Origin: Pachypanchax playfairii
Lineage: Eukaryota; Chordata; Actinopteri; Cyprinodontiformes; Aplocheilidae
Direction: 5' to 3'
Assembly (NCBI GenBank): GCA_006937955.1
Contig: SSNP01000041.1
Location: 2,905,735-2,969,734, forward strand
DNA length: 64,000 nucleotides
Shown: positions 11,600 through 22,717 of the stretch, one piece after another
Layout: each line of letters opens with the position of its first letter
How positions within the stretch are numbered: position 1 is the stretch's first letter
Translations under genes and position numbers: made by a program
Notes under the pieces: model-generated
Databases searched by the model: none
Seen by the model: the letters and a program-made list of their open reading frames with translations, nothing else
What the model was told of the DNA's origin: nothing

Positions 11600-12275
11600 T
11601 GGTGCATTCACACCAGCCCAACCATCAACTTCATAAGCGGCAAGTTTATATGTAAAGTCTATGGTGGACGGGCGTCAGACAGACGTCAACGGCTCTGCGG
11701 AGCTTTGTGAGCGTTATGAGCGGCAACTTTTCAAGCTTTTCTAGCGTTTCAGGCGTTGACGCTTGAAAAGCTAGAAAAGCTCAAAGTTCAGCTAGCTGAA
11801 CTTTTGACGTTGATAACGCTCTTGAAGCGGCATGTCAACCAATCAGAGCGTCTCATCGTAGTGACGTAAGACGTCACAGCACGTAGCCGGAAAGAAGCGG
11901 GATCAGCCAAAATGGAAGATGAATCAACCTCCTCCAAACGTAGCTTCTGGAGCAAATGGTTAAACTCACCAAACTCAGAACGCATCTGAAGAATGGGGTG
12001 TATCCACAAACGGCGCTGATGCACCCGACATCGACGTTGTCTAGATCTATGAAGTAAATAAATCCAAGCCACTGTCTCAATATGATCCGCAATAGCTCCG
12101 AACATCCGATAACAAAGGAAGCCCCGCCTTCGCACTCTTTTTCGGTCAGGCTTTGCGAGCTTTAACGCCTATGCGCTCTGACTGGCAGGCGTTATGAGCT
12201 TCAACTTCAAACGTCAAATTTGGAGCGTTATCAGCTTTGCTTGACGTTGACAAAGTCGCCGGTGTGAATGCACCA
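11600..12275 (-). mobile_element. Non-autonomous PIF/Harbinger element
   Basis: A 676-bp element with 15-bp perfect terminal inverted repeats, TGGTGCATTCACACC at the left and its reverse complement at the right, flanked by TAA at 11597-11599 and 12276-12278. A 3-bp TWA duplication is the PIF/Harbinger signature. The paralogous repeat at about 62188 lacks this insertion and shows the unoccupied target. Inside, 11735-11815 forms overlapping inverted repeats around AGCTTTTCTAGC, and a minus-strand transposase remnant is present. Confidence 0.85.
11923..12135 (-). pseudogene. Harbinger transposase N-terminal remnant
   Basis: The minus-strand frame from ATG at 12135 contains, from about residue 31, RQRRCRVHQRRLWIHPILQM and shortly after SEFGEFNHLLQKLRL. 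This matches the start of HARBI1-like nucleases, where an Arg-rich stretch leads into 'W.HP....R...GEF..L...LR' (family knowledge). Past about residue 72 the similarity is lost and the frame runs on to 11788 without the DDE catalytic core, so this is a 5' exon remnant kept in an internally deleted element. It is not functional as a nuclease. Confidence 0.6.
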
Positions 12276-12375
12276 TAAGGTCGCCAAGTCTTCAACACAA
12301 GCAGCTGTAATTCCACAACGACCAGCAGCAAAAAGTAAGAAACCACCACATCCTTCCAACTGAACAGCCGAGCTG

Positions 12376-13006
12376 CACGTGATGGGGCGTTCAAACGCAC
12401 TAAGGAAAACTCAATGCTGAAAAAATAGGTTCAGACATTCCCAAAAATTGAACAAATGCAAGAGAAACTAAATCAGAATCAATATTAGAATTGGCAACCC
12501 AACAAAAAATAAGCATTACAAACAAAACAGGCAAATGTATAAATCTATTAGAAATAATAATGAAAAGAAAAGACATCAACATAAATAAACAGAGGTTAAG
12601 AAGGATTTATTCTTTGTGTATTTATTGTAAATAGTGCTTGATTTTACAACATGAGCCAACAAAATTCCTGTCTCTCCTCTTCTGTTTTTCCTCCATGTTT
12701 GTGTTCACCAAATTTTAGAAATGTTTCACTGAAGTATTTTGTTCTGGTCCCATCACCAAGTTTAGATGGGGTCTAATAGAGGTCTAATGGGTTCAAGTTT
12801 CAGATCAATAGCCTGTTCATGAGAATCAATAAATACACTTACACTATGCATGAGAACCAGAGGACCGAGAGTTGCATGCATACATTTCTTTTAGGTAAAG
12901 TGAAAATAAGGCAGAGAGAGGAAGGAAGTATGGCAGAGGAGTTAGGCTTCAGGGAATGTGAGGCCTTGGAAGCAAAAGAAGCAGGACAACTGCATCCTAA
13001 CAGTCT
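12376..13006. other. Non-coding DNA, nothing recognised
   Basis: AT-rich filler between family A copy 1 and the third TTAA MITE. No domain or splice-flanked frame. Confidence 0.5.
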
Positions 13007-13010
13007 TTAA

Positions 13011-13584
13011 AGAGGCCATTTCACAAAGATTTCATGACTTTGTGGTTATTTCTTAAGTAACCTGAAATACGAAACATTTTATATCTAAAAAACATCAGGA
13101 AACACTGATTAACAGACCTTTCAATCTGTCTGCATTAAAGTTTGGGTGGTTCCGGCTCCTTCCATGTCAGGCTTCGCCAGCAGCACGTTCATATTCATTA
13201 TTCGAATTTGTTGGACTCTGATTGGCTAACAAACTAGCCTGTGAGAGCAAGGTATACTGTTTCCTGCCCCGCTGTGCATGGTAACATCAGACGTCGTGTC
13301 TTCCTGTTTGCTACGTCTTATGCTAACAGCTTTTAGCCAGCAGCATGCTAGGCGTGGTTTCAACTGCGGGAACTTCCAAATACTAACGAACAAAGGAGTT
13401 GTGACGAAACAGATACAGGCCATTCAAACTCAGGTGTTATCGCCACCTGCGTAGTTTGAGAGATTAAAACTGAAAGAGAAGTTGTTGACCTGTTTTCACA
13501 CCCACTATGAAGGTAAGAACACCTGTGGAGCTAAAATATTCAACAGAAACCTCAGAAAATCCGTTTTTAATGGAAGGGCCTCTT
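13011..13584 (-). mobile_element. TTAA-flanked MITE, copy 3 (inverted)
   Basis: A reverse-orientation copy of the 5548-6124 family. The left end is AGAGGCC after TTAA (13007-13010) and the right end is GGGCCTCT followed, after one extra T, by TTAA (13585-13588). Both terminal inverted repeats survive, making this the second complete copy. Confidence 0.8.
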
Positions 13585-13588
13585 TTAA

Positions 13589-16390
13589 AAGTCAAATGAA
13601 TAGTTATGATGTAATAATCTATGTAAGCCAATGACTGCTACTGTTCTATGCACATTTCTGAACAACTCAGGTTATGCTTTACTTGCTGCTGTGAGACAGT
13701 GATATGAACCAAGCCTAGTTCATTTGTGTTCACCTTCTCTAAACCCTACGATGCCATGAATAAATGAGCAAATCAGCATCAGAAATCCCAAACTGCACTG
13801 AGATACACAGACACACCTGCAGACATCTTGTTGTAGCTGATTAACAAATGTGGAGCCCTATGAGAAGCACATGTGAGCACATGATTTGACTACAAATAAG
13901 TAGACAAATATAAGTTTGCTTGTGAACATATACTAAAACAGAATTATTCCTCCAATATAAAATCTAATTGTTCATTAGTTGGTGATACTTAGCTTGTGCT
14001 TTCAGTACTGGCTAATTTACAATATATCCTCCATTAATTTAAGTATTTAAAATATTTGCAGCATTTATATCTTTTATAAAAAGTGATTTCCTTTGGACTC
14101 TGCTGCTAATTACTTGACAACTTCCCATTAACCAGATTCTTTAAAATCTTTGCATATAATTGAAGTAAACAATGCATACTGCAATAACATATTATAACAA
14201 AAACAATATTTTTTGTGCAACTATTTGATGATGATTTGAGAGCAAGGCCTACTTTGTAATTGCTTGTTATATTCTGCATTGACAACAATTGATGATATTG
14301 TTTTTTTGAAGCATAAAAATAATAATTTTACAGTAAGAAAGTTTCACAAAAAAAAGGTAAAATAATACATTTGTAAGTTTCATATAAAATATGAAGTTCA
14401 TTTGTTCTTGAAAATGTTTACTGTGATTTTATAATAATTATTCTATGTTTCTTTCATTTTAATTGCTTTATAAGTATTATTGTTTTTTTCAAACTCTGGA
14501 TCCCAGCTGCAGCTAACTCAGATGTGTTTACATTTAACTTCTTTATACACTGATTAATGTGCAATGTTCTTTAAAAATATTTACAAAAAATCTAAACTAC
14601 AGATGATATAATTAGATGTCATGTAGGTAGGTGGGTAACACAGTGAATAGTTGTGAAGGTGTTAGATTGCCCAAGAGCCTAGAGATATTTCAAAGTGAAG
14701 ACCAACCGAATATAGACACATACGATACATTGCTTGGTTTTATGAACCACATTGTCTGTCTGTGTGATGAATACATGTTTTAAAAAGTACTTTGACAGGA
14801 GGAGAATGTGTAGAATTTTTCTCTTCTGCAGATTCTCTTCCCATAATCTCAAAGAAAGTTCTGATTCCAGATGTGTTATTTCAGAACATATCTCAATATT
14901 TCTTCAAACCACAAACATTCCTTTATATTCCTTTAAGGCAACGATGTTCTTAAACAAGATTAAGTGCTTTGTCACAGCACAAAGGTTGTTCAAAAATCAC
15001 CTGTACATATACCTCAGTGTGGATTTCGTTTTGCAGCATACAAGATGTAAATGATTTGTTGTCAAAATGTTGTTGCATGACATCACAAGTCAGTCTGATG
15101 GACAGAGTTTCAGCTTGAGAGAACTGAGGGTTTTAATGTGGCTGATTGGTTCGTATCACCCAGATGTGTCAAAGCAGAACAGTAAAGCATCTTTAAGCAT
15201 TCATGTGAATAAATGTATGGGTTTTCTGCAGTGTGTCTGTAGTTTGTGTGCTTCTGTCAGTGTGTGAACGTTGATGGGATTCTAGTTGCAGCATCTACTC
15301 TTATAATGTACCAATGTTATAGTGCAATGAAAATTCATGATGAGAGCATGTTAACTGCATTAGCCAGTCTCCCGAGTACCCGGAACATGAATAAAACAAG
15401 AAAAAAAAAAAAACAAAACAAAAAAAACCAGGAAAACTCATTTTGATGCCTAATTATTTTTGGACTTGACAGCCTGGCAGCAGCCTGGCTTGAGTATGTA
15501 TGTGTATGCATGCATTTATGTGTGTGTTGGTCGTCAGTGTTGCTGAATAGATGCACAGCAGTAAGCAGAGCCCTTCATTATGGGCCATAATGAGTACATC
15601 CACCCTAGCTACAACACCTTGGGAACCTTTGTTGCATTGTTTTGTTCCATCACATTGAGCAACAAACCAACACATCATCACACGTGGCTAACGTACCTGA
15701 ATGTCTCTCCAGATGTGTGACAGGAGTAGATTCTAGACTCTTGTGTATGTTTTACAACATGTTGTTTTTCCATACAACCACATGCACAATTTGTACAATT
15801 AGGAAAGAACAACTAGCAAGACTGGGGGCGGGGGACTATATTTTATTTGTTGTGTTTTATTAAAAGTCTAATATTAATGTGCAGAGTTGCACCTGCTTTT
15901 CCAAATGGCATTATTTTAAATATATTCAGACTCTCCCCATGAGAAAAATAATAAAACTGAAAATAGAAAAAAGACCAGTAGAGCTTGTAGGGATGTCATT
16001 TATGATTTGTAAACATTTTTTTTGCATCATTTCTCTTTGTTTTGTTAGATTATTTTTCTTTCATCTCATGAAGTCAAAATGTTATCCAGCTGAAGGGTTA
16101 GCTGAATTAAAGTACAAAATATTTATACCAATATCCAATTCTTAAATTTTTATACATTTGTGATCACATTCATGTTTTCTAATACTTGTTTTATTTCCAA
16201 TGAAAATTAGCTCTGGAAACTGTTTCATTTGTAAGATGCTTGGAGGAAAAAAAGGAAACTTGTTGAATATAATTGCTTTGTGAGTACTTTTTGTTTGTTT
16301 CAAATGTCTTTGTAATTCTACTCTTGGAGAGGTAAATACCCTTAATTGAGCTGATAATCAGCTGACTGAAGGTTTCTAACTTTACATAAT
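13589..16390. other. Non-coding DNA, no gene recognised
   Basis: AT-rich sequence with a poly-A run at about 15402-15430. Multiple 60-100 codon frames overlap on both strands without domains. Confidence 0.5.
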
Positions 16391-16776
16391 CAGACACACC
16401 TGCGTGGCACAAATGATTGTGTGTTTAATCAACCCCGAGGGACCAACAGAGTACTTTCTGAACTTGATGGAGACACGCTCCAGTGCAATGGATCCAACGC
16501 AGGATTCCCAAAATCACCATCCTCCAAGATTAAATTATCAAGGAACAAGAAGCAGGGCATCCGGATGGTTTTTATTGGTTTTTGATTACCCTTGTTCTAA
16601 CCACATAACCTCCTGATTGCTCTAAAAGACATTATTAGATGCTTTCATTAGACCAAAAAAAAGGAAAGGAACTGAGGAGCAAATGGAGGCTAACAGGCAA
16701 TCATACCCACCAGTCCCTGTAAGAAATTTAAGGCAAAGGACACAAAGAGACAGACAGAGCAACAGACATGAAATGA

Positions 16777-16817
16777 GGGGGGGAGAAAGAGGGAGGGGGG
16801 GGTTAGGGGGGTGGGGG
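16777..16817 (+). other. Predicted G-quadruplex-forming tract
   Basis: Five plus-strand guanine runs of 7, 3, 8, 6 and 5 bases lie within 41 bp, separated by loops of 1-7 bases. This exceeds the usual four-runs-of-three rule for G-quadruplexes. It sits in a purine-rich stretch (16730-16830). No gene is adjacent, so a regulatory role is unknown. Confidence 0.7.
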
Positions 16818-17039
16818 AGGAGGTTGTTCGATCTTCGATTAAAGTGCAATTGTGCAATTTCATTCCTGTTCTAGCACAATGTGGAATGAGATTAAGCTCA
16901 ATTTGGACCTGTTCAGGAGATCTCCTCACTTGTGTCTGAGGTTCACCATGAAGCACACACAGACACACCTACACACCCCTGGAGCCCCTCACCATGTCAG
17001 CACCCCTCTAGGGAAATCAGGCATCTGGAGACAGGTCAG

Positions 17040-17215
17040 CCCAGGCCCATGTATATATTCATGGGCTTAATCTGGCATCATTTCTCTCTGCTGCCAGAAA
17101 AAGAAATGTATTTAATTTACACAATCCCCATTTGGCTTGCTTACAAAGGAGAAATGCATATAGGGAAAGTAGACTCGTATTCAGGGCTTCAGCCCTTCAT
17201 CTCACACTAGTATCG
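17040..17215. promoter_or_regulatory. Candidate conserved non-coding element
   Basis: Balanced-composition, non-repetitive stretch with runs such as GGCTTGCTTACAAAGGAGAA that look like vertebrate conserved non-coding sequence. The judgement is compositional only and conservation was not tested. The 92-codon frame across it has no domain. Confidence 0.2.
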
Positions 17216-18324
17216 GTAGTTTATGTGCACATGCAAGTTTGTGCATGTCTCTGCATGTCCATATAGTGTGCATCAGAATGCATAGTATTCTGTCAGTTTA
17301 CAGCATGGGGGTGGGGAACATCTTATCATATTCCAAAGCTGTACAGTAAACCCAAACAGTGGCAGCTGTACTCGTCAGTTTGAATGGGAGGATGGGAGTT
17401 GTACCCAGCAGATGCTGTGTGTGTATTAAATAGATTAATTATTTAAAAATGCTTGACAGTTGAAAAGTGGGTCCTCAGGCTATAAAGGAAAATGTTTATT
17501 CTTCTGCCATAGACTGTAGTACACTTAGCTTCTGCTCTCAACTTTATCCAGCGCCTCATTGAAGAAAGTAAACATTTTTTCTGAGCTCTGTGTGGTTGGA
17601 ATCACATATAAAATCATTTGAAAAGGCCACCTGGGACAAACCATCAAATAGGGATGTGTGTTTTAGTGACTGAAGTGAAATAAAATTATTGTTCCGATCC
17701 AGGGTTTGCATCCAGTATGAGTGCGTAGCCTCAGGACATACCCAATCACTGCTTTTTCCCCCCAGCTGGACAATATTGAGATATTCTTGTTCTCAATTTA
17801 CTTCCACAACATCTTTTTCCTTCAAGCATTTAGACTCACTTCTATGGCTGTAATTATTTGACTCTAATGTTTTGTAACAGGTTTGGTGAGATTTTGCTTT
17901 AGTTATTAATCATTTTTCATGATCTGTTTTTTTATTTATTCACTTTATCATACCAGTAAACATGTATGAAGTTAAGAAATTGTAAACATTTTTCTAACCC
18001 CAGTGTGACTATTTGACAGCTGATGTGTTTAATCACTGGACTTGCTTAGAATCAGTATCAATTAGTCTGTTTGCAAAAAAAAAAAAAGAGTAAAATCCTA
18101 GAGAACATAATTTGAAAACATTGTTACAAAATGATGGTAGATCTTTAAGTCTAAAAATTAACATAGTCAGGTTAATGAAGATTAGTGGAGGTGAAGTTGT
18201 AGTGTTGCAGTTATGAGTCAGTGCTCTGCCAGTCCACCACGGTTTGTTTGGTTCCGTAACAAACAGGCAGAAACAGACTGCAGAGAACTACAAGGTCTGC
18301 AAAGAGGATCACTGGTGTTAATCC
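17216..18324. other. Non-coding DNA, nothing recognised
   Basis: AT-rich with a 13-base poly-A run near 18074. The lead-in to the minisatellite (18213-18324) contains an ATG that opens the long repeat-driven frame but shows no promoter or coding features. Confidence 0.5.
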
Positions 18325-20286
18325 ACCCTCCATCTAGGACCTGTACTCCTCCATCCAGGACCTGGACTCCTACATCTAGGACCTGTAGTCCTCCATCCAG
18401 GACCTGGACTCCTACATCTAGGACCTGTAGTCCTCCATCCAGGGCCTGGACACTTCCATCTAGGACCTGTACTCCTCCATCTAGGACCTGGACTCCTACA
18501 TCTAGGACCTGTAGTCCTCCATCCAGGACCTGGACTCCTACATCTAGGACCTGTAGTCCTCCATCCAGGGCCTGGACACTTCCATCTAGGACCTGTACTC
18601 CTCCATCCAGGACCTGGACTCCTACATCTAGGACCTGTAGTCCTCCATCCAGGACCTGGACTCCTACATCTAGGACCTGTAGTCCTCCATCCAGGGCCTG
18701 GACACTTCCATCTAGGACCTGTACTCCTCCATCTAGGACCTGTACTCCTCCATCCAGGACCTGGACTCCTACATCTAGGACCTGTAGTCCTCCATCCAGG
18801 GCCTGGACACTTCCATCTAGGACCTGTACTCCTCCATCCAGGACCTGTACTCCTCCATCCAGGACCTGGACTCCGCCATCCGGACCTGTACTCCTCCATC
18901 CAGGGCCTGGACACTTCCATCTAGGACCTGTACTCCTCCATCCAGGACCTGGACTCCTACATCTAGGACCTGTAGTCCTCCATCCAGGGCCTGGACACTT
19001 CCATCTAGGACCTGTACTCCTCCATCTAGGACCTGTACTCCTCCATCCAGGACCTGGACTCCTACATCTAGGACCTATAGTCCTCCATCCAGGGCCTGGA
19101 CACTTCCATCTAGGACCTGTACTCCTCCATCCAGGACCTGGACTCCTACATCTAGGACCTGTAGTCCTCCATCCAGGGCCTGGACACTTCCATCTAGGAC
19201 CTGTACTCCTCCGTCCAGGGCCTGGACTCCCCCATCTAGGACCTGTACTCCTCCATCCAGGACCTGGACTCCTACATCTAGGACCTGTAGTCCTCCATCC
19301 AGGGCCTGGACACTTCCATCTAGGACCTGTACTCCTCCATCTAGGACCTGTACTCCTCCATCCAGGACCTGGACTCCTACATCTAGGACCTGTAGTCCTC
19401 CATCCAGGGCCTGGACACTTCCATCTAGGACCTGTACTCCTCCATCCAGGACCTGGACTCCTCCATCTAGGACCTGTAGACCTCCATCCAGGACCTGGAC
19501 TCCACCATCTAGGACCTGTACTCCTCCATCAAGGACCTGGACTCCTACATCCAGGACCTGTAGTCCTCCATCCAGGACCTGGACTCCTACATCTAGGACC
19601 TGTAGTCCTCCATCCAGGGCCTGGACACTTCCATCTAGGACCTGTACTCCTCCATCCAGGACCTGGACTCCTACATCTAGGACCTGTAGTCCTCCATCCA
19701 GGACCTGGACACCTCCATCTAGGACCTGTAGACCTCCATCCAGGACCTTGACTCCTTCATCTAGGACCTGTAGTCCTCCATCCAGGACCTGGACTCCTAC
19801 ATCTAGGACCTGTAGTCCTCCATCCAGGGCCTGGACACTTCCATCTAGGACCTGTACTCCTCCATCCAGGACCTGGACTCCTACATCTAGGACCTGTAGT
19901 CCTCCATCCAGGACCTGGACTCCTACATCTAGGACCTGTAGACCTCCATCTAGGACCTGGAGACCTCCATCTAGGACCTGTAGTCCTCCATCCAGGGCCT
20001 GGACTCCTCCATCTAGGACCTGTACTCCTCCATCCAGGACCTGGACTCCTACATCTAGGACCTATAGTCCTCCATCCAGGGCCTGGACACTTCCATCTAG
20101 GACCTGTACTCCTCCATCCAGGACCTGGACTCCTACATCTAGGACCTGTAGTCCTCCATCCAGGGCCTGGACACTTCCATCTAGGACCTGTACTCCTCCA
20201 TCCAGGACCTGGACTCCTACATCTAGGACCTGTAGTCCTCCATCCAGGACCTGGACTCCTCCATTCAGGACCTGGACTCCTCCATT
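18325..20286. repeat. 21-bp minisatellite with higher-order structure (about 93 units)
   Basis: Tandem 21-bp units of the type CCATCYAGGACCTGKACTCC, varying at a few fixed positions (CTAGGACC/CCAGGACC/CCAGGGCC; TGTAGT/TGTACT/TGGACT/TGGACAC). Variants recur in a set order, giving higher-order blocks of four units (about 84 bp) and six units (about 126 bp). Because 21 is divisible by 3, stop-free frames run through it: 18213-19751 and 19748-20497 on the plus strand, 18318-18920 and 20062-20331 on the minus strand. A 1-bp deletion near 18882 changes the plus-strand heptapeptide from TPPSRTW-like to LLHPGPG-like. This is repeat sequence and probably not protein. Confidence 0.95.
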
Positions 20287-20538
20287 GTTGAGTTTCCCTG
20301 TTTCTTTAGTGTCATTTTGGTGGATGATCAATAAAACTCCAGGTAAGAATACTTCTATTCATTGTAGCAATATGTTATACAGTACAAAATGTTCAAATGT
20401 GATCTCAGTACCTGTTGGAAAAGACAACCCAGCTCATTTCAGGGTCCTCAATCTAATAGTTTCCCTTCCTGTCTTCCTGACCAGGTTTAGAATGTAGAAA
20501 TGTAGAATGTTTAAATAAATCATTGCATTGCTCTATGG

Positions 20539-20751
20539 CAGGGGTGGCCAACTCCAGGCCTCGAGAGCCACAATCCTGCACATTTTAGATGTTCCCCTGC
20601 TTCAACACACCTGCTGCAGACGAATGGGTCGTTAACAGGCTTCTACAGGACTTGCTTAGAGGTTGCAGATTTGAATCAGGTGTGTTGAAGCAGGGGAACA
20701 TATAAAATTAGCCGGATTGTGGCTCTCGAGGCCTGGAGTTGACCATCCCTG
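20539..20751. mobile_element. Fold-back hAT-type MITE
   Basis: A 213-bp palindromic element. Its left arm starts CAGGGGTGGCCAACTCCAGG and its right arm ends in the near-complement with TGGAGTTGACCATCCCTG. A second inner pair is TGTTCCCCTGCTTCAACACA and its complement near 20679-20700. The CAGGG ends and sequence match a very common fish repeat. The flanking 8-mers (CTCTATGG and CATGTTTG) do not match, so no target duplication survives. Confidence 0.75.
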
Positions 20752-21259
20752 CATGTTTGGTAAATGTGCAGCAGCATGCAGACATTTCAATTTGATGTAA
20801 ATATCTTACACCATACAGGACCTGCACTCCTCTGGAGTGAGGAGAAGGGCAGGTAGTATTACCGGGGACCCCTTTTACCAGGATCTCAGCTCTTCTCTTC
20901 CTTCCGTGCTATCACTGTACACCAAAACCACTAGACACAAAGACTGTTTCCTCACACAGGACATCATTACAAACATGTTTAACACCTTATATGAACAATT
21001 AACCCATGAAAACAGGATTCAGCCCTAGTGAGTGATTCTGAAATTAAATTGCACTTGGAAGATTTATATTCCACCTCATTTTTTTTTTTACTTCAGCAGA
21101 CTTTTTACATTTGCTTTTTCTTTTTGTTTAGTTTAGGGAATCGATACTCCATAGTTATAATGTTACCAACACTTGGTTAGGCTTTAAAAACTAACAATAG
21201 TTTAGTTTAAAAATCCAACCTATTAAAACATGGTTGCCTTTGCAAAGATTTGTACTTGT
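20752..21259. other. Non-coding DNA, nothing recognised
   Basis: Begins with a stray copy of CAGGACCTGCACTCCTC (about 20817-20833) resembling one minisatellite unit, beyond the main array. The rest is AT-rich and unrecognised. Confidence 0.5.
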
Positions 21260-22011
21260 TAAACCAACACTAAGTAACTTTTCAACCTTCATGAAATAGT
21301 TTCATAACTTCTGTGATTATATGGCGACTTACAGCAAGTTGAATGACACCTCTGTCATGGCTTGAGGGGGTCTGTATCGCTTTCACTGGCACTAAACAAC
21401 TTTGAGGAGGATGGTGGGAACCCTGCCACCAGGGGAGGATTAAGGTGTGCAGGGGCCCCTAGGCTACACTTGTCTGAGGCCCCCCCACACCCTCTGCTCG
21501 ACCAGTGGGGGCCCCCAGAACACTTTTAACTAGCCAATGGGGGCCCCTGGGCTCAAGCCATGTCTAGCATGTGCATTAAGCTGGGCCTGCACACAAGGAC
21601 AGTAAACTACCTGCGTACTAACAAAAAGTGCAGGAGTTCATATGGGTTCTGGTTAAAGAACATGCATAAAGTCACTTCAGTCATTTGTGACGTGGGATGG
21701 GGCTTATGTAAACATGTCACTGGTTTTATTTTGAAATTAAAACTGACCCCCATCACAAGAGGCTCACACCGGTGAGAAGGGTCTAGAGTCCAGCAGCAAG
21801 CTACATTCTCAGTCCCCACCCTTTTCAGGCCCACCACTCTAAAGCCTCAAACAAACCACAACACACCACATACCCACACAGTAGATATAGAATAAATACA
21901 CTAACGGCTTTCCATACACGCATTGACGTCTTACCTTGTTTGTAGGACAAAATCAACAAAAACATCAGAACACAAACCACATTTAGAGGACGTTGATGTT
22001 TGTTTTTTCTG

Positions 22012-22205
22012 TGCGCATGCGTGAACTTCAGACTGGTGGGGCGTAGAAGCGTCGGGGCCTCTGAGATGCGCGAGCGTGCAGCTGTATCAAGCTCAACGGT
22101 TGGCGGGCTGCACCGCGCGCGTCCACCCTGCGCTCGCGCTGTTTCGGAGACGGGGCGGGCTTTGTTGTGAGAACAGATCGTAGAACAGAAGACTCACCAG
22201 GAAAA
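22012..22205 (+). promoter_or_regulatory. Promoter-like CpG-rich segment inside the hAT
   Basis: Contains TGCGCATGCG (about 22012-22021), a near-consensus NRF1 site, a GC box GGGGCGGGC near 22152-22160, and many CpG dinucleotides, leading to an ATG at 22206 in the context AAAAATGACG. This is the layout of a housekeeping-type vertebrate promoter and 5' UTR. No TATA box was seen. Function is inferred from motifs only. Confidence 0.35.
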
Positions 22206-22439
22206 ATGACGACCGTGGGGTTCGCCGAACATCCTCCTGCCAGCCCGACCGGCACCACCGCTGCTGACACGTCCCGGTTAGCTTTGGGCCCTGGAGCTGT
22301 CGGGTGCCGGTCCGGGTCCAACCCCCACAGCAAGGGAAAGAAATGCTCCGCCTGCGCGGAGAGTCAGCCCGGCAGCGGCTCGGCCTGTCCCCCTTGCCTG
22401 GTCCGGAGACTCCCGCAGGGAGCAATCAGCTACATTTAG
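22206..22439 (+). CDS. Unrecognised 77-residue ORF inside the hAT element
   Basis: ATG at 22206, stop TAG at 22437. An in-frame ATG also exists upstream at 22167, but 22206 has the better context and follows the promoter-like segment. The product is rich in Gly, Ser, Pro and Ala and has a Cys cluster (CSAC near residues 46-49, CPPC near 61-64) that could be a degraded or partial zinc-binding pattern. No signal peptide, membrane segment or transposase motif is seen. It ends without a splice donor. The G+C and CpG content contrasts with the surrounding DNA. It may be a captured first exon, the start of a lost transposase, or a fortuitous frame. I do not recognise the family. Confidence 0.25.
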   Translation: MTTVGFAEHPPASPTGTTAADTSRLALGPGAVGCRSGSNPHSKGKKCSACAESQPGSGSACPPCLVRRLPQGAISYI

Positions 22440-22717
22440 CCTAAGAATTAGTCAGCCAATCAGCTACTGCTTTTTCCTCAATGTTTGTAATGACCAATAG
22501 AGGTCAAGGTTAAAGATCTACTGGCCTATGAGGGCCCTTTCCACACGTGGGGCCCCTAGGCTGCAGCCTAGGATAGCCTGTGTATTAATCCGCGCCAGCC
22601 TGCCACACAAAAAACTACGAATGGATAGGCTGCTTTTCGGCATACGTCACTTCCCCTTTCCCCATTCGTCATAAACACGGAACTCGATGCGACCTGTTAC
22701 GCGCAACTGCAGCTAAC

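Larger units (their letters stand above)
11386..12375 (+). repeat. Dispersed repeat (family A), copy 1, interrupted by a Harbinger element
   Basis: The sequence starting TTAAAGGTACAGTATGTAAG and continuing through CAGACTTCCCGG, CACATGTGAGTCTG and, after the insertion, TTCAACACAAGCAGCTG and CCACAACGACCAGCAGC recurs at 60311-60368 plus 62145-62275. Excluding the insertion at 11600-12275 the copy is about 315 bp. The superfamily is unknown. No clear terminal inverted repeat was identified. Confidence 0.7.
21430..22598 (+). mobile_element. hAT element with perfect 8-bp target duplication
   Basis: A 1,169-bp element beginning CAGGGGAGGATTAAGG and ending TTAATCCGCGCCAG; the two ends match as inverted repeats at 11 of 16 positions. 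The exact octamer CCTGCCAC occurs immediately before (21422-21429) and after (22599-22606). The GGGGCCCCTAGGCT motif repeats near both ends. No hAT transposase is encoded. Its right half (about 22010-22440) is CpG-rich and gene-start-like, unlike its AT-moderate left half, suggesting captured sequence. Confidence 0.9.

Noticed and set aside
18213..19751. 512-codon plus-strand open frame (and 249-codon frame at 19748-20497)
   Set aside because: It translates the 21-bp minisatellite; period divisible by three keeps all phases open, open frames appear on the opposite strand too, and a 1-bp deletion switches the heptapeptide without closing the frame.
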